A stretch of DNA of 64,000 nucleotides from Megamerina dolium (taxonomy: Eukaryota; Arthropoda; Insecta; Diptera; Megamerinidae): positions 71,848,128-71,912,127 of the forward strand of contig OY978525.1 of the NCBI GenBank assembly GCA_963854835.1, given 5' to 3'. Positions 26,016-36,578 of the stretch are shown here, piece after piece (positions within the stretch are counted from its first letter, which is position 1; the number at the start of each line of letters is the position of its first letter). The position numbers and the translations under genes were made by a program. The notes under the pieces were generated by a model. That model did no database searches, had not been told where the DNA came from, and saw nothing but the letters and a program-made list of their open reading frames with translations.

Positions 26016-27264
26016 TAAAGCCGTTTTTATTTAAAAATATTTGTTATTATTTGCTATACCAGCATTTCTAACCCTCTACATGTTAGTTGTAATTTCCTTA
26101 AGATATTGTATTATTTTTGGGTGCATCTTGCGTCTTGATACGCATTAACAATGCGCCTACCTCTTTCTAATTTGCAAAATATTCCAAATTTTGACATTAG
26201 TTCCATAACTTCTTGTGTTTCAAATCTAAATATTTTAGTTCTTCTTTGCTATGACCCCTATTGTTTCTTTCTATTTGTTCTTAATTTCTTCGAAAAATTG
26301 TAGTTCTCTACCTTCATTTCTGAATTTTTTGATTGTTTTTTTTTTTTTTTTTTGTCCACAGTATAGAACTTTCCAATTTCGTTTTCAGGTGTTTCTTTAG
26401 GATACTAATATTTCTTAAGGGACCCTATATACTTGTAGGATATTGATGGAGAATTTTCAGTATTAAAATGTATTTTTAGTATGTATCAATATTTTATTAT
26501 ATTGTTGTCAAAAATGAAGTAATAAAGGGATGGAAAGGAGAAACAAAAGAATAAATAAATAAATAACTGAAAAAAATGTAATTCTCATACCATTCCCATA
26601 ATTGTTAGTCCATTAAATTTATTTCCATACATCTATGGTCAAAACGTCAGTTGATTCATGATGTATTATTACAAATTTTTTTCTTCTATTTGGAATTTGT
26701 TTATCTTAATAAATATTCTTATATGTTGAAATTATTTTAATTATCAAGTTTAGGAATTTTATACCTTCACGTGCAAAACAAAAATTTTCAAAGTTGTACA
26801 TGTGCTTGTGTCATATGCAATTTGACAGTAATTTGATTCATTTGTATCTATAAGGCTTATTATTTTGATTGTCGTTTTCACCTAATTGTATAGGTGCTGC
26901 CTTGCTATGCATTTTGTTTCACTTGGTCAAGTGTTTTTAATTTAATAATTATTATTATTGATTTTTTTTTCATAAGGAATTTTATGTTTTGCATTTTTTG
27001 TAATAGTATGTATTTTGTAGTATAGAAGTGTAGTTGTAGTGTAGTATAGTACTGATGCGTAACAAATTTAATATCGAAAAGATTTTTCTGTCGAACGGTA
27101 CCCACCTGTCGGCAAGCAATTGGCAATTCTTCCGACAGTAACAACTTGCCATGAAAAAGCTTCTTAAAGAACTCTGTGACAAAGCTCAGAAAAAGTGATG
27201 TCACAAGTGTTCTGCAGTTCGGAACCGGCGAAAATAAGTAGGTCCCTTCTAATATTGTCCAAAA

Positions 27265-27268
<4 letters not shown>
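25957..27268. repeat. Right arm of the large inverted duplication
   Basis: Reverse complement of 18395-19905 without the 198-bp MITE. It runs from the mariner C-terminus through about 1 kb of unclassified noncoding DNA to a 5'-truncated SINE, and ends where (TA)n starts at about 27270. By eye the arms differ at only a few percent of positions, mostly in A/T runs. Confidence 0.9.
27049..27268 (+). mobile_element. tRNA-derived SINE, copy 5 (5' truncated)
   Basis: Contains gatgcgtaacaaatttaata, the cggcaagcaattggcaattc body and aagtaggtcccttctaat, then passes into (TA)n. The tRNA head is missing and replaced by gtagtatagtactg, exactly as in the left arm. Confidence 0.87.

Positions 27269-27269
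<1 letters not shown>

Positions 27270-27352
<83 letters not shown>
27270..27352. repeat. (TA)n microsatellite
   Basis: About 80 bp of TA between the SINE and the LTR that follows. Confidence 0.97.
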
Positions 27353-27355
<3 letters not shown>

Positions 27356-27880
27356 CACAGATTGAGGATCACTGCATCACCGGTTAGCTCATATCATTTC
27401 GCTTGTACATATATATAAAAATTTTCTTATTTATTTCTTATTTCCTTATTTAATATGCAATAATGATCGTACATTTGAATCCATTTTAACGGTATTTTGT
27501 ATTCATTTGTACTCTCATTAATTGCTCATGATATATACATATATTCATATATACATATTTAGCTTTACCTGTTCTCTCTCTGTTGCTTATAAATTCTGTA
27601 AATTAAAATATGTATACCTAATCTCCAATAATGTAACATGCATATCTAGAATTACGAACGAAGTATATTCCGAAGTAAAAGTAATTATGTATTAGTTTAT
27701 ATACTTAAATCATAAGACGAAAAAGAAATTAAATTTTGTAAAATAAATCAATCTAATCGTTGACCACATCAAAGCCACATCATCTCGTTTGTTTAAGGGC
27801 ACAGCCCAATTTGATAATTCGGTACATACATATACATTTTGGTATTTATCGCGGTTAAGGAAAACGCTCCTAACCCAACA
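27353..27880 (+). repeat. Probable 5' LTR of an unclassified LTR retrotransposon
   Basis: Starts TGTCACAGATTGAGG and ends CTAACCCAACA, directly followed after three bases by a tRNA-Lys-like primer site at 27884. The TG..CA ends and adjacent primer site define an LTR of 528 bp. No second copy lies in the window and no coding region of the element is recognised downstream. Confidence 0.72.
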
Positions 27881-27883
27881 TTT

Positions 27884-27901
27884 TTGGTGCCCAACGTGGG
27901 G
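27884..27901 (+). promoter_or_regulatory. Primer binding site resembling tRNA-Lys
   Basis: TGGTGCCCAACGTGGGGC differs by one base from the widely known TGGCGCCC-type site complementary to tRNA-Lys1,2. It lies three bases after the LTR end, as expected for minus-strand priming. Confidence 0.72.
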
Positions 27902-28683
27902 CACGTGTCTTTAAATAAATAATTTAAAACAATATCGTTTGCGTAAAAATATAAAACTTAAAGTAAAGGTTGCTCATGTCGTGGTGGTCAACATTGGACT
28001 TTTCAACATTTCCGCTATTCGAACCATTGGAATTATTCGCCGTTGGACATTCAACGAATTAATTCCTGATTTAGAAAAGTTGCAAAGGCTAGTTGTGAAG
28101 GCAATATAATCGTTATTTGAAAGTCCACAAAACGGTATTTTTTGGAAAACGATTTTCTGCTATTGTCGCTGCCATTTTTTTTCGTCATCGCTGCGCTGCT
28201 TTGCTGTCGCTTCAAATATTATCAGCTAACGCTACTTTGCTACGTCGATGCGTCAGTGCAGTTGTGCCACTGCTAGTTGCTCTATTTCCACATTTCGTTG
28301 CTACGCTAAAAACTTTAGCAGCTATCACTACGCTCCGCTACGCTAAAAACATTAGCAGCTATCACTACGCTCCGCTACGCTAAAAACATTAGCAGCTGTC
28401 GCTACCTCGCTACATCGTCTTCGCTGTTGCGCTGCTCATCTCGCTGCGCTAATCATCATAAACCAATAAACATTTTTTTATTTCGCTTTGTCATTGCGCT
28501 CGTTCGTCACATAGTTACCACGTACTTTGGTTGCACATGGTTATTGCAGTACTTTTACCCAACGTTACGTATTTGTTTTGCCGCTGATGCATAACGCTTT
28601 CATCAAATACGGTATTTTTTCTTAAAACCCGTTGGTGGTTACGTTATACTTATACCAAATTACTCATCGAATGAACGTATAAA
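27902..28683. other. Noncoding leader-like DNA with a 37-bp tandem repeat
   Basis: Follows the LTR and primer site but contains no recognisable gag. At 28302-28398 a 37-bp unit beginning tacgctaaaaac is repeated about 2.5 times (starts at 28302, 28339, 28376). The Ala/Leu-rich frame across 28117-28383 follows from this simple composition. Confidence 0.6.
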
Positions 28684-28921
28684 TGCCCCTATTGCGGTTC
28701 ACAACTTTTGTAACAGTTTGGTCGCCGTCGAGAAATTCATATTGCCGTTCTCAACTCGACTGGCGGCTGATTTTTTTGGTTGTGTTCATTATTTTTGTGG
28801 TATTACCGTTTGCAACTCTGTTACAGTTTGGTCGACAAGCACGTTAAATATACACGACTGCTCATAAGCAGTTGGGTTTGCATCAGTTGCAGTTTACTTT
28901 AAACTAATAAAGCCAAAAATA

Positions 28922-29088
28922 ATGGAGAGATCGTAAGTAATAATTAGCTTGGCTTCATATTGTAATTTCTCAACATTTTATACATTTTCAGAAGTTTAAA
29001 AATTACAACCAAAGCTCAATTTGAGAGGCTTGTTCAACTAATGGACCAGAATCCAAGCATTGCACGGGGAAAACCACAATTTAGGTAG
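28922..29088 (+). pseudogene. Harbinger Myb/SANT-like accessory protein, first exon and truncated second
   Basis: Exon 1 ATGGAGAGATC (28922-28932) is followed by GTAAGT. A 59-bp intron ends TTTTCAG at 28991. Exon 2 reads SLKITTKAQFERLVQLMDQN and stops at 29088 after the deletion junction. This resembles the start of the DNA-binding partner that Harbinger elements encode beside the transposase. Copy 2 (31604) has the same gene start. Confidence 0.68.
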
Positions 29089-29408
29089 AGATGTTGTATA
29101 CCTTTTCGCGGAGAAACAATACGGACATGTGTACCATCGATGCAGCCCAGCACGCCGGGAAACCCACTTTTTGCAAAAAATGAGATCTTTGACGCATTTT
29201 TTTCTTCTTCACTCATTTGCGTTTTAAACCATTTGCCGCAAATGCGCTGCTCCAATACATCTAATACTTCTTTTAAAACAAGTGACATTGTAGATTGAGC
29301 CAATCCTATATTGAAGTCATTGCCGCTGCTCTTCTGGTAGCTTCCATCAGCGAAAAATCTAAGAGCAGCACACAATTTCAATATTGGTGGTATAGATACG
29401 ACACGCAC
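29034..29408 (-). pseudogene. Harbinger (HARBI1/DDE_Tnp_4-type) transposase fragment
   Basis: Contains RVVSIPPILKLCAALRFFAD, the helix-rich region QSTMSLVLKEVLDVLEQRIC and the catalytic entry FPGVLGCIDGTHVRIVSPR, the first Asp motif of DDE_Tnp_4 transposases. The rest of the catalytic domain is replaced by the deletion fusing it to the Myb-like gene. The N-terminus is cut off at about 29420. Confidence 0.8.
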
Positions 29409-29428
29409 AGATTTCTTGAAATCTGTGC

Positions 29429-30117
29429 GCTTTTAGATAATTTGTATCGTTTATGCAAATTGCATGTAGGTTTCGTATTATTATTCTTATTCTTATCCTT
29501 ATTTTGCATAAGTATTTTTAAGTAGGTGCTTGTTTTTTTTTCCATCGTAAACAACTGAAACTTTAACATCAATTTTCAATTTATTTGCATGCTTTTTTAT
29601 TTCATCATTACGACGACATAGACTGGCAACAAGGTAAAGGCGGAAAAACTGATTAAAAACATTATAAAAATTGTCATTAAAATTGGTGTTCTACATCGAA
29701 ATAATCAATTTAATAGCGAGGAGCTAAAAGATGCTGAAGTCTTTAAGAGAAAATTTCAGGTAAATCTAATTTCACTTGTTGATTTGTAGAAATTATATTA
29801 TATTATATTATATTTTCGATTTTTCTTTTATTATATTTCAGAATACACAACTTTCGATAATATCATTCTACGAAGTCGACTACAGTTTCGATCTGCCATA
29901 CTTGCAAAAATCTATTGCCGAATCACATGTTGCCCTCAAGTCAATAGTTAAGCGACATTTGACTGAGAAATCACTAAATCGGATCGATGAAGTATTTGAT
30001 TTCTTTCGAGATGCATCACTATTGGAGACGGCATTTAAATCGGATTCGCCGTATCGCGAAGTATTGGGAAAAATTGTAGCCGATATTAATACTGCCTTGG
30101 ATACAGGAGATATATAA
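29429..30117 (+). CDS. TNFAIP8-family (TIPE/sigmar-like) protein, 3' part; exons 29429-29465, 29622-29759, 29842-30117
   Basis: Three pieces join in phase: LLDNLYRLCKLH with donor GTAGGT at 29466; acceptor CATAG at 29621, then TGNKVKAEKLIKNIIKIVIK to KRKFQ with donor GTAAAT at 29760; acceptor TTTCAG at 29841, then NTQLSIISFYEVDYSFDLPY to the stop. This matches the six-helix fold of TNFAIP8 proteins (motifs NNQF, VDYSFD, KRHLTEKS, VFDFF), cytosolic lipid-binding regulators of death and immunity. Drosophila sigmar is the fly member. About 149 residues are present against roughly 185-190 usual. The N-terminal portion is missing, replaced by Harbinger copy 1 directly upstream. Confidence 0.87.
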
Positions 30118-31365
30118 GATATATACACACTTTTCATATACTCATATGTTTCAAAAGGATGAATGCAACAGTTTGAATTGAATTTAAACTGCGATACCAA
30201 AAAGAATATTTTACGAAATGAAAATATACATCACATATACATAAGTATATACCCACATAATTTACGCTTGAAACGTGTAAAAGAAACAAAGCAACATACA
30301 CTTTTGTACTATTTTTGATTATTTTTTATTTATTGTGTGATATTGTATAAGCAAACAGCAACAGCAACAACAGTTGTTCATCAACACGAAAACGTCCCAA
30401 TAAGTAATATATAATATATGTATAAATGGATTAATGTTGAATTCATTTTACTAGCATAAATTGTACTAAATAGAATGTATTAAATTTTCTACAAAAATTA
30501 AGAGAGAAGAAAAGATAAACAACAAATATTCATATAACTTGAAGATATTATGCTGTGCTATGTATGAAGTTGATTCAGATTATTTGTAATTGAGGCATTA
30601 ATAATATATCACGGAGAAAGTACTTAATAACAATGTACATATGTATTGATCTCATATGAAATTTTTTTTTCATAGGATCCATGCCCTGATTGCTTATTGG
30701 AATTATTACATAACATACAGCCACACTCAGACACAATCAAATTAAAATTTCATATCTTGAATACACTATATCAATACATTATTTACGAATATACATATAT
30801 ACGTATTATCTATATATACCTATATAAAAATCTACATAAATCTTTTTCTACTGCTACATATATAGCAGGTGAAATTGTTCGGTTGTCCTAGTAGTAATTA
30901 TTAGTAAAAATACCGATGAAACTATAGGTATAAAGTGAATTTCGGGCTTGTCGTTTGTCAATAGAAAAAAAAAAAATAGTATAAATGAGATGTGCTAAAA
31001 CTGGATACCTATTTTTTAATTGATATTTTTACTCTGAATTATCACTAGAATTGTCTTTCGCTACTATATTGTTTTGACGATTTTATCCACCCGAATATTT
31101 TGCCTAGTTCCGAACCTACATGTATACTTAACTATGACTAACATATTCAACATTTTGCTTCGTAATAAACAAATTTCAAAGTTCGCATAAATTAAAAATG
31201 ATATTAAATCGAATTATTGTCAACAAATTGATTGCATTTATAGATAAATATAAATTATGATATGTTATCGTTGAGAATAGCTGATATACATTGAATTACG
31301 AATATATTTTTTTTCTTATCCTATTAATTAAACTATCATTCCTAGATGAGAAACGTCGGAACTTA
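30118..31365. other. 3' flank of the TNFAIP8-like gene; AT-rich noncoding
   Basis: Presumably 3' UTR in its first part. Several AATAAA-like words occur, but no polyadenylation site can be chosen. Between about 30600 and 31365 nothing recognisable is seen. Confidence 0.55.
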
Positions 31366-31603
31366 TGCCCCTATTGCGGTTCACAACTTTTGTAACAGTT
31401 TGGTCGCCGTCGAGAAATTCATATTGCCGTTCTCAACTCGACTGGCGGCTGATTTTTTTGATTGTGTTCATTATTTTTGTGGTATTGCCGTTTGCAACTC
31501 TGTTTCAGTTTGGTCGACAAGCACGTAAAATATACACCACTGCTCATAAGCAGTTGTGTTTGCATCAGTTGCAGTTTACTTTAAACTAATAAAGCCAAAA
31601 ATA

Positions 31604-31743
31604 ATGGAGAGATCGTAAGTAATAATTAGCTTGGCTTCATATTGTAATTTCTCAACATTTTATACATTTTCAGAAGTTTAAAAATTACAACCAAAGCTCA
31701 ATTTGAGAGGCTTGTTCAACTAATGGACCAGAATCCAAGCTAA
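31604..31743 (+). pseudogene. Harbinger Myb-like gene start, copy 2
   Basis: Same exon 1 (31604-31614), 59-bp intron (31615-31673) and exon 2 start as copy 1, with stop TAA at 31741 right after QLMDQNPS, where the internal deletion begins. Confidence 0.65.
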
Positions 31744-31877
31744 CAAAGTAGACCTGAATCTAAGAAAATAAGATTTTTTTTTTAAATAATTTAAGTTATC
31801 TTCCATTTACCAAAAAAGACTGAAATAAATTTAAAAAATAAATAAGAGACAAATTTATTGAGCTTGGAAAGAACGCA

Positions 31878-32323
31878 TTATATTATTTCTGATACTCCTT
31901 GTAGCGTCTGTTTCGTCTCCAATACATCTAATACTTCTTTTAAAACAAGTGACATTGTAGATTGAGCCACTCCTATATTGAAGTCATTGCCGCTGCTCTT
32001 CTGGTAGCTTCCATCAGCGAAAAATCTAAGAGCAGCACACAATTTCAATATTGGTGGTATAGATACGACACGCACAGATTTCTTGAAATGGTATTTTACG
32101 TCATCCAGCAAAAAGCAAAATGCCTCTTTGCTCAGTCGAAAATAGCTAATAAATCTATAAAAAATATATTATTTGCTTTTATTTATTTTGAACAATATTT
32201 GTACTTTTCGCTAGGTAGTTCAAGAGGGTTAGAGTCATCACGAATTTTTCTCCGTAAGCGTAGCAAATCAATTTTCGCGTCTTCGTTTTCATCTTCATAA
32301 AACAAATCTACACTAATATCCAT
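31878..32323 (-). pseudogene. Harbinger transposase N-terminal half; exons 32205-32323 and about 31917-32154
   Basis: From Met at 32323 the frame reads MDISVDLFYEDENEDAKIDL and continues to LELPSEK. A 50-bp intron (32155-32204, minus strand GTAC...ATAG) splices to ISYFRLSKEAFCFLLDDV, then SVRVVSIPPILKLCAALRFF to VLKEVLDVLE. The intron is inferred from the continuous family motif YFRLSKEAF. After about 31917 the catalytic domain is missing. Confidence 0.72.
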
Positions 32324-32544
32324 TTTAAATAATTTTCACAGCAAAACACAATTGTATATTTCCTTAATTTTTACTTAATCGACCGCTTTTCTGTCATAAA
32401 TGATATTTTAAGCTGGTAACGCCATAACAATTTCAACCGAAAACAGTGGTGTACCACAATACCAAAAAATAGTTTGGTCTTGTTGAAGTCGGGTCGACTC
32501 TAAGACGACCAAACTGGGTTGAGTGGTGAACGGCAATAGGGGCA

Positions 32545-32577
32545 AAAGTTATTTATCGAATATACACTTTAACCAAA
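32545..32577. other. Short flank with T-run
   Basis: Only a T-rich tract between Harbinger copy 2 and the BEL gag fragment. Confidence 0.5.
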
Positions 32578-32898
32578 TTGATACTCCTCTTTTTTTTTTT
32601 TTGTTTTGCAATGACTTTGGAGGAATTAAAACAACAACGCGCTAATATAAAAAAAACTATTACGCGTATAAAGAACATTGTGGAAGCTAGTCTGCGACCA
32701 GGTGGTAAATTGCTGGCCGTGCCAGAATATCGATGTAGATTGGGTATCCTTGAGTCGTACTTCAAGCAAATCCTATCAATACAAACGGAAATTGAAAAGG
32801 TAGACTGTGAGGAGAGTGGTCGTGCAGATTTAAAGGAATTGTACATTACAGCGAAGCTTACCATTCAATCGCAGCTAGCTGAAGACCACAATGTCACA
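32578..32898 (+). pseudogene. BEL/Pao gag N-terminal fragment
   Basis: The frame MTLEELKQQRANIKKTITRI through SQLAEDHN resembles the start of BEL/Pao Gag (first helices, LKKQR..IK...SRI). It is open for about 105 codons and is then cut by a 5'-truncated RTE copy at about 32899. No later BEL domains follow. Confidence 0.65.
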
Positions 32899-33420
32899 AT
32901 TTAGAAGTCGAGCCCTCTTTCGAAGAACGAAGACTACACTCTACAAGTCTCTCATCATGCCTGTCCTAACATATGGCGCTGAAGCCTGGACAATTTCCAC
33001 CTCGGATGAGCGAATTCTTGGGGTTTTCGAGAGAAAAGTCCTACGCAAGATCTTTGGACCTATTTGCGTTGGTGGCGAGTACCGAATAAGGTACAACCAT
33101 GAGCTGTACGAGCTGTATGCCGATATTGACATAGTAAAGCGCATCAAAATCCAGCGGCTGCGCTGGCTAGGTCATGTCGAGCGAATGGAACAACACGCTC
33201 CAGCTAAGAAAGTGTTATATTCGGAACCCGCTGGAGGACGACGCAGAAGAGGAAGACCAAACCTCCGGTGGAAAGACCAAGTACTGGAGAACCTGACGGT
33301 GCTTGGAATTACTAACCGGCGCCAGCTAGCGAAGAACAGAGATGGCTGGCGAAGCATGTTATTTTCGGCCTAAATCGATATTCGGTTGTTATGGCCACAT
33401 AAGTAAGTAAGTAAGTAAGT
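32899..33420 (+). mobile_element. RTE-type LINE, 5'-truncated copy with (TAAG)n tail
   Basis: Encodes only the last 155 residues of the RTE protein: RSRALFRRTKTTLYKSLIMP through GWRSMLFSA, then stop, then gatattcggttgttatggcc and taagtaagtaagtaagtaag. The coding part is open and close to the copy at 45.2-45.7 kb. Truncation at the 5' end with a short tandem tail is typical of RTE insertions. Confidence 0.88.
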
Positions 33421-34345
33421 ATTTGAGATTCAACTGTGATCTTTTGTGTAACAGCAACCATAACTGATTAATTTTAAGCTTGATCTGAGTTTTCTTTGCC
33501 TCTGTGTGATTTTTCCAAGCCATGGGGGACATGTATCTAGCCTTAGCGTGAAGGTAACATGTACGCTCTTTGATTCATTGACTTTTATACGCCATTTTGC
33601 TAGCCAGATTTCGTGAGAATCGACATGAGTCTGCAGGAGTTTAGTAGCTTCTATGGGGTTAGAGCGAGAGCACAATATTGCCGTATATTCTGCAAAGGTC
33701 GATATAAATGTATAGTTATTGCTGTGCATATCTGTAGTGTATAAGAGATACAGTAAGGGGCCCAAAACGCTTCCTTGAGGAACGCCAGCGTGAATATCTA
33801 ATGGATTTGTTGCGTAATCCATGTGATGTACGAGAAATTGTCTTTTCGTGAGGTAGCTACTAAGCAATGAGGAGACATTTGCAGGCAGTAATAGTTTGAG
33901 TTTGTAAATAAGGCCATCGTGCCATACTTTATCGAAAGCTTGAGTGATATCAAGAAAGACAGCTGAGCAATACTTTTTTTCTTCAAAAGTGTTCCTTATC
34001 AGAGTTACAATGCGGTGGACTTGTTCTATTGTGCCGTGCTGTTTTCTAAATCCAAACTGATGTTGAGGAATCAGTTGGTTGAGATTAATAAATGTAGTTA
34101 TATTCATGACAAGTAGTTTTTCGAATACTTTAGAGAGTAGAGGCAGGAGGCTGATAGGTCTGTACGATGCAACTTTTGTAGGGTCTTTTCCTGGTTTTGC
34201 TATCATAATAATTTTTGAAGTTTTCCAGCATTTGGGATAGTGTTTAATACGAAGGATAGCATTGAAAATGTGCATGAGATGAATTACTGAAGCCGGAGGT
34301 AGCTCTTTTATCATTTTACCGGTAATTTTATCACGACGAAAGTAA
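33421..34345 (-). pseudogene. Jockey-type LINE reverse transcriptase fragment
   Basis: From DKITGKMIKELPPASVIHLM the frame continues through KTSKIIMIAKPGKDPTKVAS, YRPISLLPLLSKVFEKLL, FGFRKQHGTIEQVHRI, VFLDITQAFDKVWHDGL and GVPQGSVLGPLLYLLYT: Jockey-clade RT motifs. The catalytic motif reads FAEYTAIL where FADDTAIL is expected, so both catalytic Asp of that box are altered. The 3' part is shortened (CPP joined to WKNH in a shifted frame) and is cut off by the RTE tail at 33420. Confidence 0.87.
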
Positions 34346-34640
34346 ATAACATTTGTGCGTTTTTGTATTCGGCATACGGTGGAGAGCAGCATAGAGCGAA
34401 GCTGCCTATGAATAAGCGTATCGAATGGGGAGCTTTTGCAGCTTCTTTGCAGCCGTATGCCATAGTTAAACATTTCAGCGAGTGGCTTACAAGATTAGCC
34501 AACATTATACATATGTACGGTATGCGATGAAGATACAACGTGAGACTCCAAACGTCGTGTTGTGTTGTACGCTGCTGAACCACAACGTTATTCAGACTGC
34601 AGTTCAGCCGATTTGCGGTGTTCAAGCGACGTCATCTTTG
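34346..34640. other. Junction DNA between Jockey and BEL fragments
   Basis: No recognisable domain. Open frames here have no family motifs. Confidence 0.4.
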
Positions 34641-36500
34641 CTTTGGATGTCTCAATAATGGGCATGGTTCGCGCAATTGACAACGGCGCAAACCGTGTGC
34701 CATCAACGGGTGTAAAAGAATGCACCACAAATTGATGCACGAAGCTACGTGTGTTGTCATCGAGTTGCCAAATCGGTTAGTCTTGCCTCAATATCGTACT
34801 AGACGTGTTTCATGACCGAACCATGCCAAGCCCATGGCACACAGACGCAGTCTGCGTCGTGTAGACAACAGAAGGGCGATACAGGTACAGCGGTTCTTAG
34901 TTGCAGCAACGATGGCAAACTTCTCTTTCGAATTCTGCCAGTGGTACTGTACGGGAACCAGAAACGTTTCGAGACGTATGTCCTCTTGGACGAAGGTTCA
35001 TCAATAACAATGATTGATAACGCTCTTATTGGTGAACTGGGGTTGCGTGGCCGAGCTGAATGTTTGAATTTGCAGTGGTTCGCAGTACGTGCAACACAAA
35101 AGCCACCCAATGTAGTTGATTTCTCCGTTAGTGGTGCCCGTATGCGGATGTGGCACACGTTGAGAAATGTTTATGGTGTGTCAAATTTGTAGCTGCCTTG
35201 TCAGACCTTTGAGCAAAGCTGATTTGAGTTGTCACAATAGACATATGAACAATTGGTCTTGACAACTGCCACCTTGGTTTGCCATCAGCCACTATCAAGC
35301 TGAACAAGTGTGGTCTGTTTTCTGTCAATACCGAGCTAGGATGGGTTGTGTTTGGTCCAACAACCACCACATGCTCGACAGTGCCATCATGTTTATTTGT
35401 TAATGGCCGAACTGACCAGTCTGTACACAGTGCGGTGGCCTATAACTTCAAAACAGAAAGTTTTGGGGTTAGAGCTCCACCTCGTATTGAGAGTGAAGCT
35501 GAGGTACGCGCTGGAGAGATATTGACGTCCATCACATGCCGTGTTGAAGGAAGACACCACACTGGTTTGCTCTGTAAACGTGCCGATGTGCGACTGCCTG
35601 CCAGCTATGAGATGGTGCTGAATAGGTTGATGGGTATTAAGGGGAAAATGAGACGTAATGTAGACTTTGCTGCCAAGTACAGACGGATCATGAACTCTTA
35701 CATCGAGAAGAACTACTCACGAAAGTTTTCGCCAGAGGAAGCTGTCGATGGTCATGTCAATCTTCGATCCGCTCGGATTTTTAAGCAATTTCCTTGTGAG
35801 CGCTACATTAGTCATGCAAGAGGTGTGGAAGCATGATATCCGGTGGGATGAGCCATTGCTAAACAGCGTAAACTCCGCTTGGGAAGATTGGCGGAAGCAG
35901 TTGCCAACAGTTGTCGAATATGTCGTTCCTCGGTACTATTTTCGAAATGGCTTACCCAAATATCTGCAGCTTCACGTTTTCGTCGTTGCTGGTGAGGATG
36001 CCTTTGCCGCGGTTGCCTACTGCAGGTCCCATAGTGCTCTTGGTAAGGTGGAGGTCTCATTTGTTTGAGTAAAGACCAAATGCGCACCGATGAAGTTGTT
36101 AACGGTGCCACGACTGGAGCTTCAAGCAGATATACTGGGTAAGCGATCGATGAGCTGCGTCAAAAAAGAGCTTTCCTTAAACATCGATGAGTGCATCATT
36201 TGGAGCTATTCGAAAACGGTAATCCAGTGGCTCCACAGTGAACATTGGCGTTAAAAGCCGTTTGTGCAACACAGAGTCGCCGATATATTAGCCCCCACTA
36301 CTATTGCAAATTGGAGATGGCTGCCTACCGAGCGCAATGTCGCCGATGAAGCTACGCGAGCGAATAATCGTGTTGACTTCAGTTCCACATCTCGGTGGTA
36401 CTGTGGCCCACCATTTCTGCTGCAAGATGAGCTTACTTGGCCGTCTGAGGATGCGACATCCAATCACCGTCAGGAAGCAGACAATTCGTCCTAAATACGT
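34640..36500 (+). pseudogene. BEL/Pao gag-pol fragment with the RT core missing
   Basis: Pieces in order: a protease region (FETYVLLDEGSSITMIDNAL, 34812-35192); the pre-RT segment (TIKLNKCGLFSVNTELGWVV, 35279-35740); the post-RT segment (SIFDPLGFLSNF, HDIRWDEPL, 35748-36068); and an RNase H-like segment (VPRLELQADILGKRS, IIWSYSKTVIQWLHSEHW, NWRWLPTERNVADEATRANN, 36080-36490). EEAVDG joins directly to the SIFDPLG segment with a frame change, so the RT palm carrying YVDD is deleted. Other stops occur at 35190 and 36243. Confidence 0.82.
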
Positions 36501-36528
36501 CCCTACCATAATAAATTGTAAGTTTTTT

Positions 36529-36578
36529 AATTTTAACCGATTTAAATTTTAACCGATTTAAATTTTAACCGATCAAGG
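36529..36578. repeat. 18-bp tandem repeat
   Basis: The unit aattttaaccgatttaa recurs about three times between 36529 and 36575, just before the Jockey-type 5' region. Confidence 0.8.

Larger units (their letters stand above)
28684..29420. mobile_element. Harbinger transposon, copy 1 (right end missing)
   Basis: The left TIR begins TGCCCCTATTGCGGTTCAC and matches 31366 onward over about 380 bp. It contains the start of a plus-strand Myb-like gene fused by an internal deletion to the middle of a minus-strand transposase. Similarity to copy 2 stops at about 29420 inside the transposase; the N-terminal end and right TIR are absent. TNFAIP8-like coding sequence begins immediately after. Confidence 0.85.
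31366..32544. mobile_element. Harbinger transposon, copy 2 (both TIRs, internally deleted)
   Basis: The left end TGCCCCTATTGCGGTTCAC (31366) and right end (reverse complement of TGCCCCTATTGCCGTTCAC, ending 32544) form TIRs. Inside are the Myb-like gene start on the plus strand and the transposase N-terminal half on the minus strand; the middle is deleted. Flanks are tta on the left and aaa on the right, so no matching 3-bp target duplication is seen. Confidence 0.87.

Noticed and set aside
28117..28383. Ala/Leu-rich 88-codon frame
   Set aside because: Generated by the 37-bp tandem repeat and cgctgcgct-type words; no domain and no start context.
28302..28398. CRISPR-like repeat array
   Set aside because: Direct tandem units of 37 bp without spacers, in an insect-type genome; a minisatellite.
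35812..36111. Minus-strand frame opposite the BEL RNase H region
   Set aside because: Antisense shadow; the plus strand carries the recognisable BEL motifs.
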